A DNA stretch of 62,262 nt from contig SGPL01000119.1 in the NCBI GenBank assembly GCA_004802705.1, forward strand, positions 6,626-68,887. The letters are read 5' to 3'. The notes under the pieces are model-generated. The model worked only from the letters and a program-made list of their open reading frames with translations, was not told the DNA's origin and did no database searches. Origin of the DNA: Bondarzewia mesenterica (taxonomy: Eukaryota > Basidiomycota > Agaricomycetes > Russulales > Bondarzewiaceae). The position numbers and the translations under genes are program-made. Positions 36,658-46,638 of this stretch are shown piece after piece (position 1 is the first letter of the stretch; every line of letters begins with the position of its first letter).

Positions 36658-39600
36658 TCAAGCAAATAGCCTGTAAACGATAGCCACAAGAGCGATCAAC
36701 ACGGCCAAAATCCAGCCTTTGAAGTCCGTCCAGAAGCTGTTCACCACGAACAGATCGCACGGCGGATCAAACGAGACGGTGACAGAGTGTATCCTTGCCG
36801 GCCACATCTTATCAACCAGAATGAACAGTGTCTGCCTGTCCTCGTCATAGACATACTGATCATTGGAGCCCAGCCCGCGCACGATCATCTTCCTGCCTCT
36901 GGCCAGCATTGAAGGCACAAATATCTCCGTCTCACGCGCGGTGATAGCAGGGTGGCTATGTAATGGCGGGAATCCGACGCGCCAAGACTTGGACTCCAAA
37001 TAGGGATCGTTGAAGGGCGGTGGTCCTGTCAGCGGCACCGCCCAGTCATATATGAATGTGCCAGTAGTCATCTCATACTCGAAGCGTATGGGGACGCCGG
37101 CGGTTTTGGCAGGATAGGGCCGCACCAGAGATTCGAGGATGCGTCCTCCTTTGTCCAATGTGTCCGAGTTCTGGTCGAAGGAGAGCTCAGATGCAGGGAG
37201 ACTCCGCGAACGACTAAACCAAGAGAAATTCTCGCCGTTCCAATTGTCACCATTGGCATCGTCGTTATCAGGGTTGTAGTTCCAAAGCCTGCGGGATAAG
37301 AGTCGTCATCGATACGTATGCTGGATAGGTCAACAAACTCACGTAAATCCAACGAGAGACCTCTCGAGACCAGTAATCATAGCATCCATCATCCGTCTCT
37401 GCCACTTGAAGTTGTTGGTCCTGAACGCCTCCCGTTTGCTACGAAGGATGTGAGTGCTCTGGCATGGTAAGATACACAGTGAAAATAAAAAAGAGAGCGA
37501 CGCACTTCATATCCATAGGCACACCACACTCGCCAATGATCACAGGCTTCTCGCCAAGCGACTTGTATCCAGCCTCGACGATGTTTCTGATCTGCAAGAA
37601 GAAGTTGTCTCGGGCGCCATTGTGACCCCAATAGAATGCCCTCAGTGGAAACATTCCCTAAAACACGATGTGAGAACCCAAATTCAAGGACGGAGTGGAG
37701 GCAAACTACCCTTGAAAGACCTTGCACATTGACGGAGAATTCACCATAGGCCTTAGAGAACAAAGTATTCAAACAGTACCTGGAGAGAAATGAAAAACGG
37801 ACACCATGCAAATAGGAGAAAACGGACCAGTGAGGTGCGTAAACCATATTGGTAGGCTGCCGCTCAGCTGTCCAAGAGGATGGGCAAAACTACGAAAGAA
37901 ATTAACACGCAATCGCAGGATCATAAGAAAGACACGAACCTCGTTGGGTATGGGCTCAAGGAATACCATCTTTTCGCTACTGGAGGCACTCCGGACGCGG
38001 TTCGTCCATTGATTGATGAAAGGATAGTAAAAGTCCGTATACCAGTCAACCTAATAAGCTCGCCCATGTCAGATGGGAAGTGCTGTGTAGTTAGCTATGT
38101 GCCCCACCTTCTTCCCAGTCATCGGATCCTTGACAAAATAGTTCTCCCTCAACACAATGCCTTCTTGTTTCTGGACATCGTATCCCCACACGCCGTGCAT
38201 TTCCCAAATGCACTTGCCCCCCGTGGGACCATCAAGACGCCATGCCTTACGGCTTGCAGAGTTGAGAACACTCTGGGAGGTCAGGCGCGTGGGCATGGGG
38301 AATGAACGAGTCCAATGACCGACGGTGGCAGGATATCCAGATCCCAGCAAGAAAGATTGTAATGCGGATGCTGAAGAGATTGAGCTAGGGGAAGCAACAA
38401 TGAATAGTACGAGTGACTTACGAACGTGAGAGAGATGTAAGTCAGTATTATAGTCAAATTCATGGAGCGACGGAAGGTCTATGTAGCCTCTATGAGGTTC
38501 ATTCATCAGCTGCCCAAAAATCCTTCAGTCAACCGACGCGCAAGTAATGCGGAGTTACCTACCTCAAAGCCCATTACGCCTTCTAAATCCCCAACAGCAC
38601 GTGCAACTACTTCCCACATATCCAAGTATGCGTTCTGCAGAAATTGCTGAACCGACGTCTCCTTGCCATCTTTAGACTTGACCCTCAGCTTGGGAGCAAA
38701 GGTATCTCCTGCCCAGAAACAAGTTCTACACCGTGTCAAAATGTCGTGTTTGATGCATGCACGGGCTCCACTTACGCCATAGTAGCTGCAGACAACTTCT
38801 GGTACCCGCAAGGCCAGATGCCGCGCTCAGCTTCAACATGGCCTCCACCTTTGACACCCAGTAGCCAAGCAGCACCGGACTCTTCAAGCGCATGAAGGTC
38901 GAACCCGATCATCTCCAACGTCCAAGCTGGTGCACCCGAACCACCAGAGTACCGAGACCACACGTCTTGGTGCAAGCTCACAAAAGCCGTGATACCATAG
39001 AATGGAAGCAGTGTTAGGATATTTCGAAGATAGTCCAGATACTCTTGATCGTAAATGCCACTGTAGGAGAAGAAACATTGATCACCTCACCGTAGGCGAG
39101 TGAGATATTCAGAAAGAACTTACGGCCCTTCGTGTTCAACGGCCTCCCAAGTAACAAGAAATCGCACTGTTCAGCGAAGGAAAATTGTAGCAGTCCTTGT
39201 AAACACGACATGGAAATATCATACCAAAAGTCAAACCCCATCTTCTCAGCCTCGACAGATGCTCGTGGGCTTCCTCCAGGGGAAACGGGCGCCTACAAAT
39301 GTCACAGTATCATGGTTTGCCGGGAATGTGTTGTGGTCATGATTCACTGGACTTTGACCTACTTCAATATATATCCTCGCGCCAATGCACGATCAGATCC
39401 AATGTAGACATACCTTTTGGAAGACCCAGACAAGTTAACGCCTCTCAATCCACATACACGCCCATAGGCGTCAAGAAAATGGCGCCCATGCGTCTGCAAC
39501 CTCCCTCCAACCCCTGCGGGCGACCAGTCGTGTGCATAAGATGGAGTAGAGCCTGCGGTATAGGAAGCATCACTGGAAGGATGTTTCTTAGGCTGAAACT

Positions 39601-39779
39601 GCCCTTTAGCATATAGGTCTACTTCCATAACACTACGACTGCTCACCTCCGAGTCGGATGATGGGCTCGTTGATTGTTGTGGAGATACCTCAGTCGCCGC
39701 AACCCTGTCGTTCAGAACCTGTGATGTTTCCGGTCCTACCAAGATGAAAGATGCTTCTGACGGCGTAACAGAAGTCATT
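36658..39779 (-). CDS. GH5_12-type steryl/ceramide beta-glucosidase with C-terminal membrane anchor
   Basis: Many-exon gene on the minus strand. Start ATG 39777-39779 (M-T-S-V-T-P-S-E-A-S-F); a Met 12 codons upstream is also in frame. After a ~90-residue Ser-rich N-terminus come R-V-C-G-L-R-G-V-N-L-S-G, the barrel start, then H-Q-D-V-W-S-R-Y-S-G-G-S-G-A-P-A-W. The acid/base Glu is in F-E-V-M-N-E-P-H-R-G-Y and the nucleophile Glu in P-V-I-I-G-E-C-G-V-P. F-T-L-W-N-Y-N-P-D-N-D-D and a C-terminal beta domain follow. The last 20 residues, after W-T-D-F-K-G-W, are a hydrophobic helix ending in Y-R-L-F-A, a likely tail anchor. Family members such as fungal EGCrP enzymes split glucosylceramide or ergosteryl glucoside; the substrate here is inferred. 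Confidence 0.85.
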
Positions 39780-40369
39780 TGTGAGATTCCACGGTGACTG
39801 CAGGGTATGAACAACGGTGCGCAGTCGAATTATTGTCTGGGAAATAGCAGGAATTGACCGATATGACTGGAATTGTGTAGTTTGCCGGCCACGTAGATCA
39901 GGTATGAGAGGTGTATAGCCAGTGAGATCTAGAGGGACTTGGGTATCTGAGTATATCCTGGTAACTGTACTCTACAGCCAAATGATTCCGCGTCGAGGTG
40001 AGGGCTGTACTCAATTACGTAACTTAAGTCATATTATCTTTGTCGCGGAGCTTAAAACTCACTTTCCGATCTCTTCCGCACCGCCTGTGAAGTTGTGAAC
40101 TCATGCAACTTCATTGTCGAGTGTTTTCTATCAGACTCAGAGTATTCATCCACAACTGGTTGCCTTTGGACTTGTAAGTAGCATAATTTATACCTGATCC
40201 TTGGTTTTTCCCATCGAGGGGGAATAGACACAGTATTGTTGTGCAGTGTTCGTAGGTTCGCGCATAGGTTGCCTCAGAATCACAGCTCCTAGCAAAGGGT
40301 GAGTCACCTTGTTGAATACCAGCCATAATCCTGGCGTTGAGACTACGACCATTTCACGCAGATCCGAGG
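39780..40369. promoter_or_regulatory. Divergent intergenic region between GH5_12 and nucleotidyltransferase-fold gene 2
   Basis: 590 bp with no supported gene; it should hold both promoters. No clear TATA box or repeated element was identified. Confidence 0.35.
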
Positions 40370-41029
40370 ATGTCTGAAGTTCCAAGTGGACGGCCTACTA
40401 CTCAGGAAATCCGAACGATTGCTAAACGTACATGCCACATTCTCCAGCGTAACGACCTTCCATGTTGTCTCATGGGAAGCGCAGCTGCGTGGTTGTGGGG
40501 TACAACCAGAACTCCCAATGTGAGTCCAATAAAATGTTTTTTGGGTTGTCGATCATGCCTTTGATGAGATATCTTCCAGGATATCGATGTCGTCGTCATA
40601 ACCGAACAGTTTGACCCAGAATACATCAAGCAACTTCTCGTGGAGGAGGATGATCGCTTTTACCTGATCCCTTCACGCCGCCGGGGTGCGGCATACGAAG
40701 TGCTTTGGTGCCGCCTTCCTGGGTTTCGCACGAGCCGCCGTGCCTGCAAAGTCGACATCCTCATCCCAGGTATTTTGAATATCCCGTGGATCAATGACGA
40801 CGAATTACGGTACATCTCTAATATCCCCGTGATGCCTCTTCTGTGTCTTCTTGTTCTGAAGACGCAAGGTTGGTGGGATAACCGTACATCTTTTCGTCAG
40901 GATCTGAGGAACAAGGAGAGTGGGGATATCGCCGATGTCATGGGATTATTGACTGTGGCATCGGACAGGGGGGTCGACATAAGGGATGCCCCGGAATATA
41001 TGCGTCCTGATCTTCTCAATATAGGGTAG
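40370..41029 (+). CDS. Nucleotidyltransferase-fold protein, paralogue 2, C-terminally truncated
   Basis: Two exons, 40370-40519 and 40580-41029; 199 residues. Core motifs are intact: C-C-L-M-G-S-A-A-A-W-L-W-G, D-I-D-V-V-V, and A-C-K-V-D-I-L-I-P-G, then P-L-L-C-L-L-V-L-K-T-Q-G-W. The intron splits T-P-N from D-I-D exactly as in the paralogues. The frame stops at TAG 41027-41029, yet the same frame continues open to TAG 41120. That stretch contains V-P-S-S-A-Y-S-W-M-A-L-G-F, which matches the final helix of paralogue 1 (V-P-S-S-I-E-A-W-W-R-L-G-F). So a nonsense change has cut off about 30 residues, unless the TAG is read through. The catalytic core remains, so the gene could still work or be an early pseudogene. 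Confidence 0.78.
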
Positions 41030-41122
41030 TTTATGGCGATTAAATTCATCGAGCAAGTTCCGTCGTCCGCATATTCCTGGATGGCTCTGGGTTTCCGTCG
41101 GAGATATCGGAGGAGACAATAG
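41030..41122 (+). pseudogene. Detached C-terminal tail of nucleotidyltransferase-fold gene 2
   Basis: An open stretch in the same frame, directly after the TAG at 41027, that codes for the conserved last helix of the family. It has no start codon of its own that would make a sensible protein. It marks the lost or read-through C-terminus of the preceding gene. Confidence 0.65.
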
Positions 41123-42148
41123 ACATCGAGCTGCTGGTGGCAAGTCTGCTGGGTCTCGCTCGGTATCTGTGGTCGCTTAATACAATTACGTTGCCGCGCG
41201 GAGCCCAACGCCTCACTCTCTTTCTCTATAAATTTCTCTCATCTACGATTCCATGCTCTGACAAATTCCACTCTGTTAATAGGCCTCTATTTACGAACGC
41301 TTCGTTCTATGATTTTGAGGGCTTGATTAGTGAAGGCCTCAAGATTCTTTGAAGTTTTCCATGCTATCCCTTGCATCTGTGATTGAATGCTCGAGGCCTG
41401 TTTTTCCCGTCTTCACACTATGTTATGACGAATTTATGATACCCTTCTTTAGATCTGATTTTTTTTTTCACCACACTCTATCAGTGAATCGTATATGGAA
41501 ACCATTTTTTCGCGCTCTGTTGTACGACCATTGAAATCTGATGGATTTGTCTGTCGAACGCTTTGCCACTCTCCGACTCGGTTGAAACGGATCTCAACGT
41601 CATACCTGAAGCTAAAGGCTTGAAGCTTGAAGGTCTAAAGCGGTGGTTGTTTGGGCAGACTCAATGCGACGGCCGCAAGGTATCAATGTCCGATGACATG
41701 TGGATCATCTCCTTCAGTATCGTCCGTAGGAGCAAGACACCTGGCAAGGAAATTCATTGTGTGCATATAGGTGTGATACCGCCCTGCCATATGGTGCCTT
41801 AACTGTCCTTGATATCTCATAGGCCGTGTTCCATCAGAACGAACACCGGACAGTGGTGTCTCGAGTCAGGGATTTCTCTAGCCACTTACGTATCAAGGTC
41901 AGTACCGCGGCATCACCTGATTGTCCATATATACCAAATGGCGTACATTCCAGGTCTATGGTATAACATATTTTTAACCACCTGCAGGAAAGTGCATGGC
42001 AACCCTTTGCAATGCTTCGAACGTCTCTGCGGATCCCTTTCACCATCGGTGAAAAGGTGCGTTTCTTAAAGTTTGGGCGTAGTCCCTCCAAGACTTCATC
42101 TCACAGAACGTCCTCCTTGTCCTCCTCTGCCGCGTCCCGCCTTTGCTA
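41123..42148. other. Intergenic region between paralogues 2 and 3
   Basis: About 1 kb with no supported gene. It is AT-rich with a T-run at 41459-41468. The frames at 41563-41802 and 41834-42091 have no recognisable motif. I see no transposon ends that would explain duplication of the flanking paralogues. Confidence 0.4.
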
Positions 42149-42953
42149 ATGAACACTTCCCAGATGCCATCACAGGAAGATATTAAGGCAGTTGAAAAGC
42201 GCACTATCAACATTCTTAAGGAGCACGGCCTCACATGCTGCCTCATGGGCAGCGCGGCCTCAGCATTTTATGGTGCCAGTCGAACACCAAACGTGAGCCT
42301 CTCCGCCTTTCTTTGCACGCTTTTTCGTGAAAGCTAGTTATCCTTCTCCTCCATTCGCAGGACATCGACGTTGTGATCATGACCACGACGCATACGCAAG
42401 AGGAGATCAAGCGGTTGATCGTCGCCCACGACTCAAGCTACTCCCTCGTTCCCGCAAATAATTGGCGCAACAGCTACAAGGTGCTCTGGCACGGCTCCTT
42501 GGGCGGGACACGTTGCAAAGTGGATATCCTCGTACCCCCTACGCTCAACATTCCGCTCCTCAGTGAGAGCCACATTGCATTGGAGTCAGATGTGCCTGTT
42601 ATGCCGCTCTTCGAGCTCGTGCTTCTCAAGCTCCAGGGATGGCAGGACCACCGCTTCGCCTCGCGGCACCGACCAGACCTGCTGGCGAAGCAGCACGTTG
42701 ATGTCAAAGATATCAACGAGCTGCTGGTAATGGCAGCCAACCGAAATGTTAGGCGGGAGGATGGGCGGTGGCTCTCGCCTGGCTTCATTGGTTCGTCAGA
42801 AATGCGAGTGAGGACATACGTCAGGAGGTTTCCTGATTCGCGGTCCGCCTGGGAGAGATTGGGGTTCAAGGTAAGAGATGCATTGTCAACGTTTAGATGG
42901 CTTGTTTCAATCTCGCTGACTTGCTCTCGTAATATTTTATAACCAAGGTGTAG
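42149..42953 (+). CDS. Nucleotidyltransferase-fold protein, paralogue 3
   Basis: Three exons: 42149-42292, 42361-42870, and a 6-nt last exon 42948-42953 (Val-stop); 219 residues. A second in-frame Met lies at 42164. Motifs: C-C-L-M-G-S-A-A-S-A-F-Y-G, D-I-D-V-V-I-M, R-C-K-V-D-I-L-V-P-P, and F-E-L-V-L-L-K-L-Q-G-W. The C-terminal helix ends S-A-W-E-R-L-G-F-K-V. Its first intron is at the same place and phase as in paralogues 1 and 2. Without the last intron the frame would run on for 23 residues of unlikely sequence; the GCTGACTT branch site and the match to the G-F-K ending of paralogue 1 favour splicing. Predicted nucleotidyltransferase with unknown acceptor. Confidence 0.82.
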
Positions 42954-43367
42954 TGATTCTAGCACTTCATTTTGTTTCTGTATCGGCTGAGTTTGGGCGG
43001 TCGCGCGCGCGTTCTCCGTCTTACTCGCATGGAGTTTTCGTCGTTGGATGCACACTAAAACAAAGTCGTTGCGCACACACTAGGACTTCCAGTGTTGCTG
43101 TCGCTGTCTCTCATTTCAAATCTACCTCTTCCAGAATCCGGTCTCGAGTTCCGGTCAATAGAATTCATGAAATACAAGACTCCACGATGCATGGAAGGGT
43201 ATGGAAGGGTATGGAAGGGTCTGTTTCTACAAGACTACAAAACATATCGTGCCTTCATAAGTAAATTAGAAGCCTGAAGTATGAAATACAGACGCAAGAA
43301 GTGCGGATATCCCAATATCGAACGAAACCACCGGCCACTGAACAGGTGGGCGGGCGGCCTCGCCCCC
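42954..43367. other. Convergent intergenic spacer
   Basis: Lies between paralogue 3 and the uniporter gene. No gene seen. Three perfect copies of a 10-bp unit lie at 43191-43220. Confidence 0.45.
43191..43220. repeat. Short tandem repeat, 3 x 10 bp
   Basis: Unit ATGGAAGGGT in three perfect, directly abutting copies. It lies in the spacer downstream of paralogue 3, so it is not protein-coding. Confidence 0.95.
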
Positions 43368-44795
43368 TTACCTCTGTCCCGCCTTGTCATAGTCATGCTC
43401 AATCTGCTCCATGACGGGCTTGACATCTTCATCCTTGTCCTCTTTCCCCTCTTCCTCCGATGCCTGAACATCCTCGTCCTTCTCCTTCTGCCAATTTTGC
43501 TCGTAATCCTGCGCGATCTGGCCAATCTCGCGACGGAGAGTGCGCGCTTCCGCGATGAGGTCACCCCAGCGCTCGATGTCAAGGCCCCGCGCCTTGTACA
43601 AGGCCTCGCGTCGGGCGGAAATGGAGTGGTCGAGCACGGAAGAGTACGAGACTTCGCGGCCTTGGTAGAGGAACCTGGAGTGCACGGTTAGTCACTGAAA
43701 AATATATCGATTAAACAGGTGCCGAAGCCCCAACCAGAGGTAGCCGCAGACGACCGTAGACAGGCCAGATAGGTAGGTGATGGGTTCCATGACGTCCCTA
43801 CACCAAGAAATCAGATCTGACTATGAGTGATGTCCATTCAGCGGCAGGTTGCTACTGACCAACCATAATCCCAGAATGTCAGTCGGGCGACCGCGCCCCA
43901 GTAAACAATGAGCAGCCCAAACCCTCCCACCGCCATGCGTCGTGCGCCCCTGCGAGCCTCACGGTCACAGTCCACCTTCAGACCTTCCATCTTCTTCAAG
44001 TCGCCTTTAATCGCCGCCAACCTACGCCTGAGAAATCTCGTTCGGGCTGCAAAAGTGGGGATCTCGATCGTGATGACGGTCTCATCCAAAGGCGGAGTAT
44101 TCACTCTATCCTTTCCCTCGTCCTCTGTCGTTGCAGCAGACGCGGAAGGAGAGATGTGAATAGAGAACTCCGTGGTGCGCGCAGCGGCACGGATGAAATC
44201 TCCTAAATCTGTAGAATCCGACCATTGCAGGTGCTGCCCATACGGAGCTACGGTGCGAAATGATACCTCGGGTTTCGCAGGAAAGAAGGAGGAGACAATG
44301 AGTCTGTTCACGTGTGAGAGCGGCTGCGAAGGGTGGAGGAGGAACACGGTCGGCGGGGGTATCTCAGTGACGGAAGCGGGCCGTGCGGCGCCATTCCGCA
44401 ACGTCGCGGTGATCGCACCGAGCGGGAGGATTAGTTTGAATAAGTGAGACGACGTTGGCGAAAGTTTTCCTGTAAATTAAGCCCGTAAAAAGCATCAGAC
44501 CAGTTCAGACGAGAGAACGCGTGAAGGACCAGGAAGCAGTACCCTTCCCCTCGGTCAGGCGGTCAACTTCCTCCGCCGATCCATCCGTACCAGCACTCTC
44601 GAAAACATTGCTATGAGATTCCTGAGTCCACTTGGAAGACGGGTTCGCCTCTGCGAGAAAGCGCGCATGGGCTACACTAAGGTTTTCTTTGCCAGTGGTC
44701 GAAAGGAACCGACTCGCAGTCAGTGGGAACGGGAAGCAACGGTTAATTGAACATGAAAATGTACGCGACGAACGGACGCAGAGTATCCGAAACAT
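43368..44795 (-). CDS. MCU: Mitochondrial calcium uniporter (MCU) family protein
   Basis: Minus strand, ATG 44793-44795, frame ends TAA 43368. At least four exons. The first ~30 residues are rich in Arg, Ser and Phe with no acidic residues, a mitochondrial presequence. A soluble matrix domain follows, then a coiled coil (F-A-A-R-T-R-F-L-R-R-R-L). Then come the two membrane helices: G-F-G-L-L-I-V-Y-W-G-A-V-A-R-L-T-F-W-D-Y-G and, after the pore motif W-D-V-M-E-P-I-T-Y, helix 2 (L-S-G-L-S-T-V-V-C-G-Y-L-W-F). The intron cuts through the codon before the pore Asp. The C-terminus is a charged coiled coil. The pore motif is D-V-M-E where animals have D-I-M-E. It forms the inner-membrane calcium channel. 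A GTAAGG overlaps the stop, so one further 3' exon cannot be ruled out. Confidence 0.9.
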
Positions 44796-44921
44796 ATAAG
44801 AACGCAGGAGAAGGGTTGTGCATTAGACATGACCTTGCTAGAGGCAGCTACATTGAAGGCGCAAGCAACGGCTCGGACGACGTCATTGTATTGTGGTTGA
44901 TAAAATATAAAATTCCTTAAA

Positions 44922-45026
44922 GCTTGGTTGGCTCAGTTGGTTAGAGCGCAGGTCTCATACGTTGATATGAGTGATCGGCATGATCAAATAATCCTGAGGT
45001 CGTGAGTTCGACCCTCACACCGAGCA
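44922..45026 (+). tRNA. tRNA-Met (CAT), elongator, with intron
   Basis: Acceptor arms GCTTGGT and ACCGAGC pair (one G-T), with discriminator A at 45026. D arm GCTC/GAGC, T arm GTGAG/CTCAC with loop TTCGACC. The anticodon loop is C-T-C-A-T-A-A with anticodon CAT at 44956-44958. A 31-nt intron (44960-44990) sits after position 37, the standard place. The T-T mismatch at 31-39 is also found in other eukaryotic elongator tRNA-Met. A TTTTT run just after the gene (45027-45031) is the Pol III terminator. CCA is not encoded. Confidence 0.95.
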
Positions 45027-45031
45027 TTTTT

Positions 45032-45370
45032 CATTCCTCTATGAATCTAAGGGTTTGCTGCAACACAAGTCATACCGATGCCCTGTCAGATGGGATGCTG
45101 AGTACGAATGCCAAATAATATTGAGTGGGCTTGGATTAAAGAGTAACTTGCTAGACTGATTTAACATGAGAGGTGATCTGTGTGTGCGCCCATCCATTTC
45201 TTCTCCTTCGGCATGCGCACAGGGATGGAAATCCCCACCAAACTGGTCAGTCTTTCACTTACAAACCAGACCAATGAGACTGACTAGGTGAGACCATGGG
45301 ACAATGACAGGCTTCAAAATCTGGTGTACTCGATCAGCATTGCGACATTCAAGGTTTTCGACGGCGTGTT
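45032..45370. other. Intergenic region, probable first exon of the kinase-like gene
   Basis: No gene can be fixed. ATG codons at 45273, 45296 and 45304 are possible starts for the kinase-like gene downstream, but none joins its frame by a splice I could settle. Confidence 0.35.
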
Positions 45371-46315
45371 TTGCCTATTGCAGCGGACTCCCAGAAGGTC
45401 GTTGCAGTCATCTGTGCGTGTGCAAGTTCTTCGGCCTCCGATGGGAAGATAATATCTTTCATCTTTCATCAAAAGACCTTTGTATCGGATACATGGAACG
45501 ATTCGGACGAAGTCATTCGCCTCGTCGAATCTTCGCCTATCTTACATGGGTCTGACGACTCGCTCGTTCAGATATCTGACGATACAGTCGTCAAATTTGG
45601 CCACACCTTCTCTTCTACCAGCTCCGAGGCGCTCGCAATGAATCTTGTCCGCGCCCAAACGTCTATCCCTGTCCCGCGTGTGAGGCAGGTTGTCCGTCAT
45701 ATGCACCCCGAGGGGGAGGGCCTGATCGTCATGGACTTGATTCGGAATGGCAGGCAGTTGCACGCGTGCTGGCCTTCACTTTCGCTTTGGGCGAAATTTA
45801 AGGTGGTATTGACAATGAGATACTACTTGCGACAACTCCGTCAGGTTCAGGACGAGCATTCTGCCACGCCCGGCCCCATCGGACCAGAACCTTCGTTATG
45901 CAACGGCCTACAATTTGGATATGATTCACAAGGGCCATTCCCAACCACCACGGCGCTTGCGGAACACTTTCACAAGGTGCTCCGCTTTGCTCAGGCGCGT
46001 GGCTCTCAAGGTTACGCGGCCTCACCAGGCTGCGATCCCCTCGATGAATCCATTTTCAGCCCTCTGGTTTTCACACACAACGATCTCAACATGCGCAACA
46101 TCCTCCTTGACGATGATGGACGATTATGGATCGTTGATTGGGGGTTTTCTGGGTTCTTCCCCACCTGGTTCGAGTACCTTGGTATGCTGTTCGCTGCCCA
46201 GAAAGACAGGGAACGGAGAGGATGGCAAATGATGGTCAAGTTCATGACCGAACCGGCTTTTGAGGTGGAGAGATGGATGGCGAAGATTGGTTATGACTAC
46301 ACACAGGCTCCTTGA
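45371..46315 (+). CDS. Aminoglycoside phosphotransferase (APH)-like kinase
   Basis: An open frame of 314 codons with no good in-frame ATG near its beginning, so a short upstream exon is likely and the left edge is only the start of the frame. The kinase fold starts at V-I-R-L-V-E-S-S-P-I-L, with V-V-K-F-G holding the ATP-site Lys and S-E-A-L-A-M the helix-C Glu. V-M-D-L-I is the hinge region. The catalytic loop is F-T-H-N-D-L-N-M-R-N (H-x-D-x4-N) and the metal-binding Asp is in W-I-V-D-W-G-F-S-G. These residues are intact, so the enzyme should be active. APH-domain proteins are numerous in Agaricomycetes and phosphorylate small molecules or proteins; few have a known substrate. Convergent with the aldo/keto reductase gene. 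Confidence 0.83.
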   Translation: MPIAADSQKVVAVICACASSSASDGKIISFIFHQKTFVSDTWNDSDEVIRLVESSPILHGSDDSLVQISDDTVVKFGHTFSSTSSEALAMNLVRAQTSIPVPRVRQVVRHMHPEGEGLIVMDLIRNGRQLHACWPSLSLWAKFKVVLTMRYYLRQLRQVQDEHSATPGPIGPEPSLCNGLQFGYDSQGPFPTTTALAEHFHKVLRFAQARGSQGYAASPGCDPLDESIFSPLVFTHNDLNMRNILLDDDGRLWIVDWGFSGFFPTWFEYLGMLFAAQKDRERRGWQMMVKFMTEPAFEVERWMAKIGYDYTQAP

Positions 46316-46638
46316 TATGATGGTAGCGCGACATTGTAATATCTGGCTCAACTCATGTAGATTTGCTTTATATGTGAAGATAGTCCCAGATGTAGCACGC
46401 GCTCGATATTGCTCGATCGAGTTCATTGTCCGATATATGTGTAACAAATCATTGAGCGCTGTTTTTCTTTGCCACTTCACCTCAGAATTTCTCAGACATC
46501 GATGCATATTTACCATACCCATTGGAGTACGCATTCGCCAAACACCAACGCCGCGATTGCTGTAAGATAATTGTTTATGTAGTACAAGTATGCTCTTTTC
46601 TTCAATTCCTCCATCGGAGTCTTCCATAGCCGATACAG
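46316..46638. other. Convergent intergenic spacer
   Basis: 323 bp between the kinase-like and reductase genes. No gene, tRNA or repeat seen. Confidence 0.45.

Noticed and set aside
43281..43691. 136-codon plus-strand frame
   Set aside because: It mirrors the charged C-terminal coiled coil of the uniporter on the other strand.
45304..45555. 83-codon frame as first exon of the APH-like kinase
   Set aside because: It is in a different frame, and no splice I could find joins it to the kinase frame with the proper phase.
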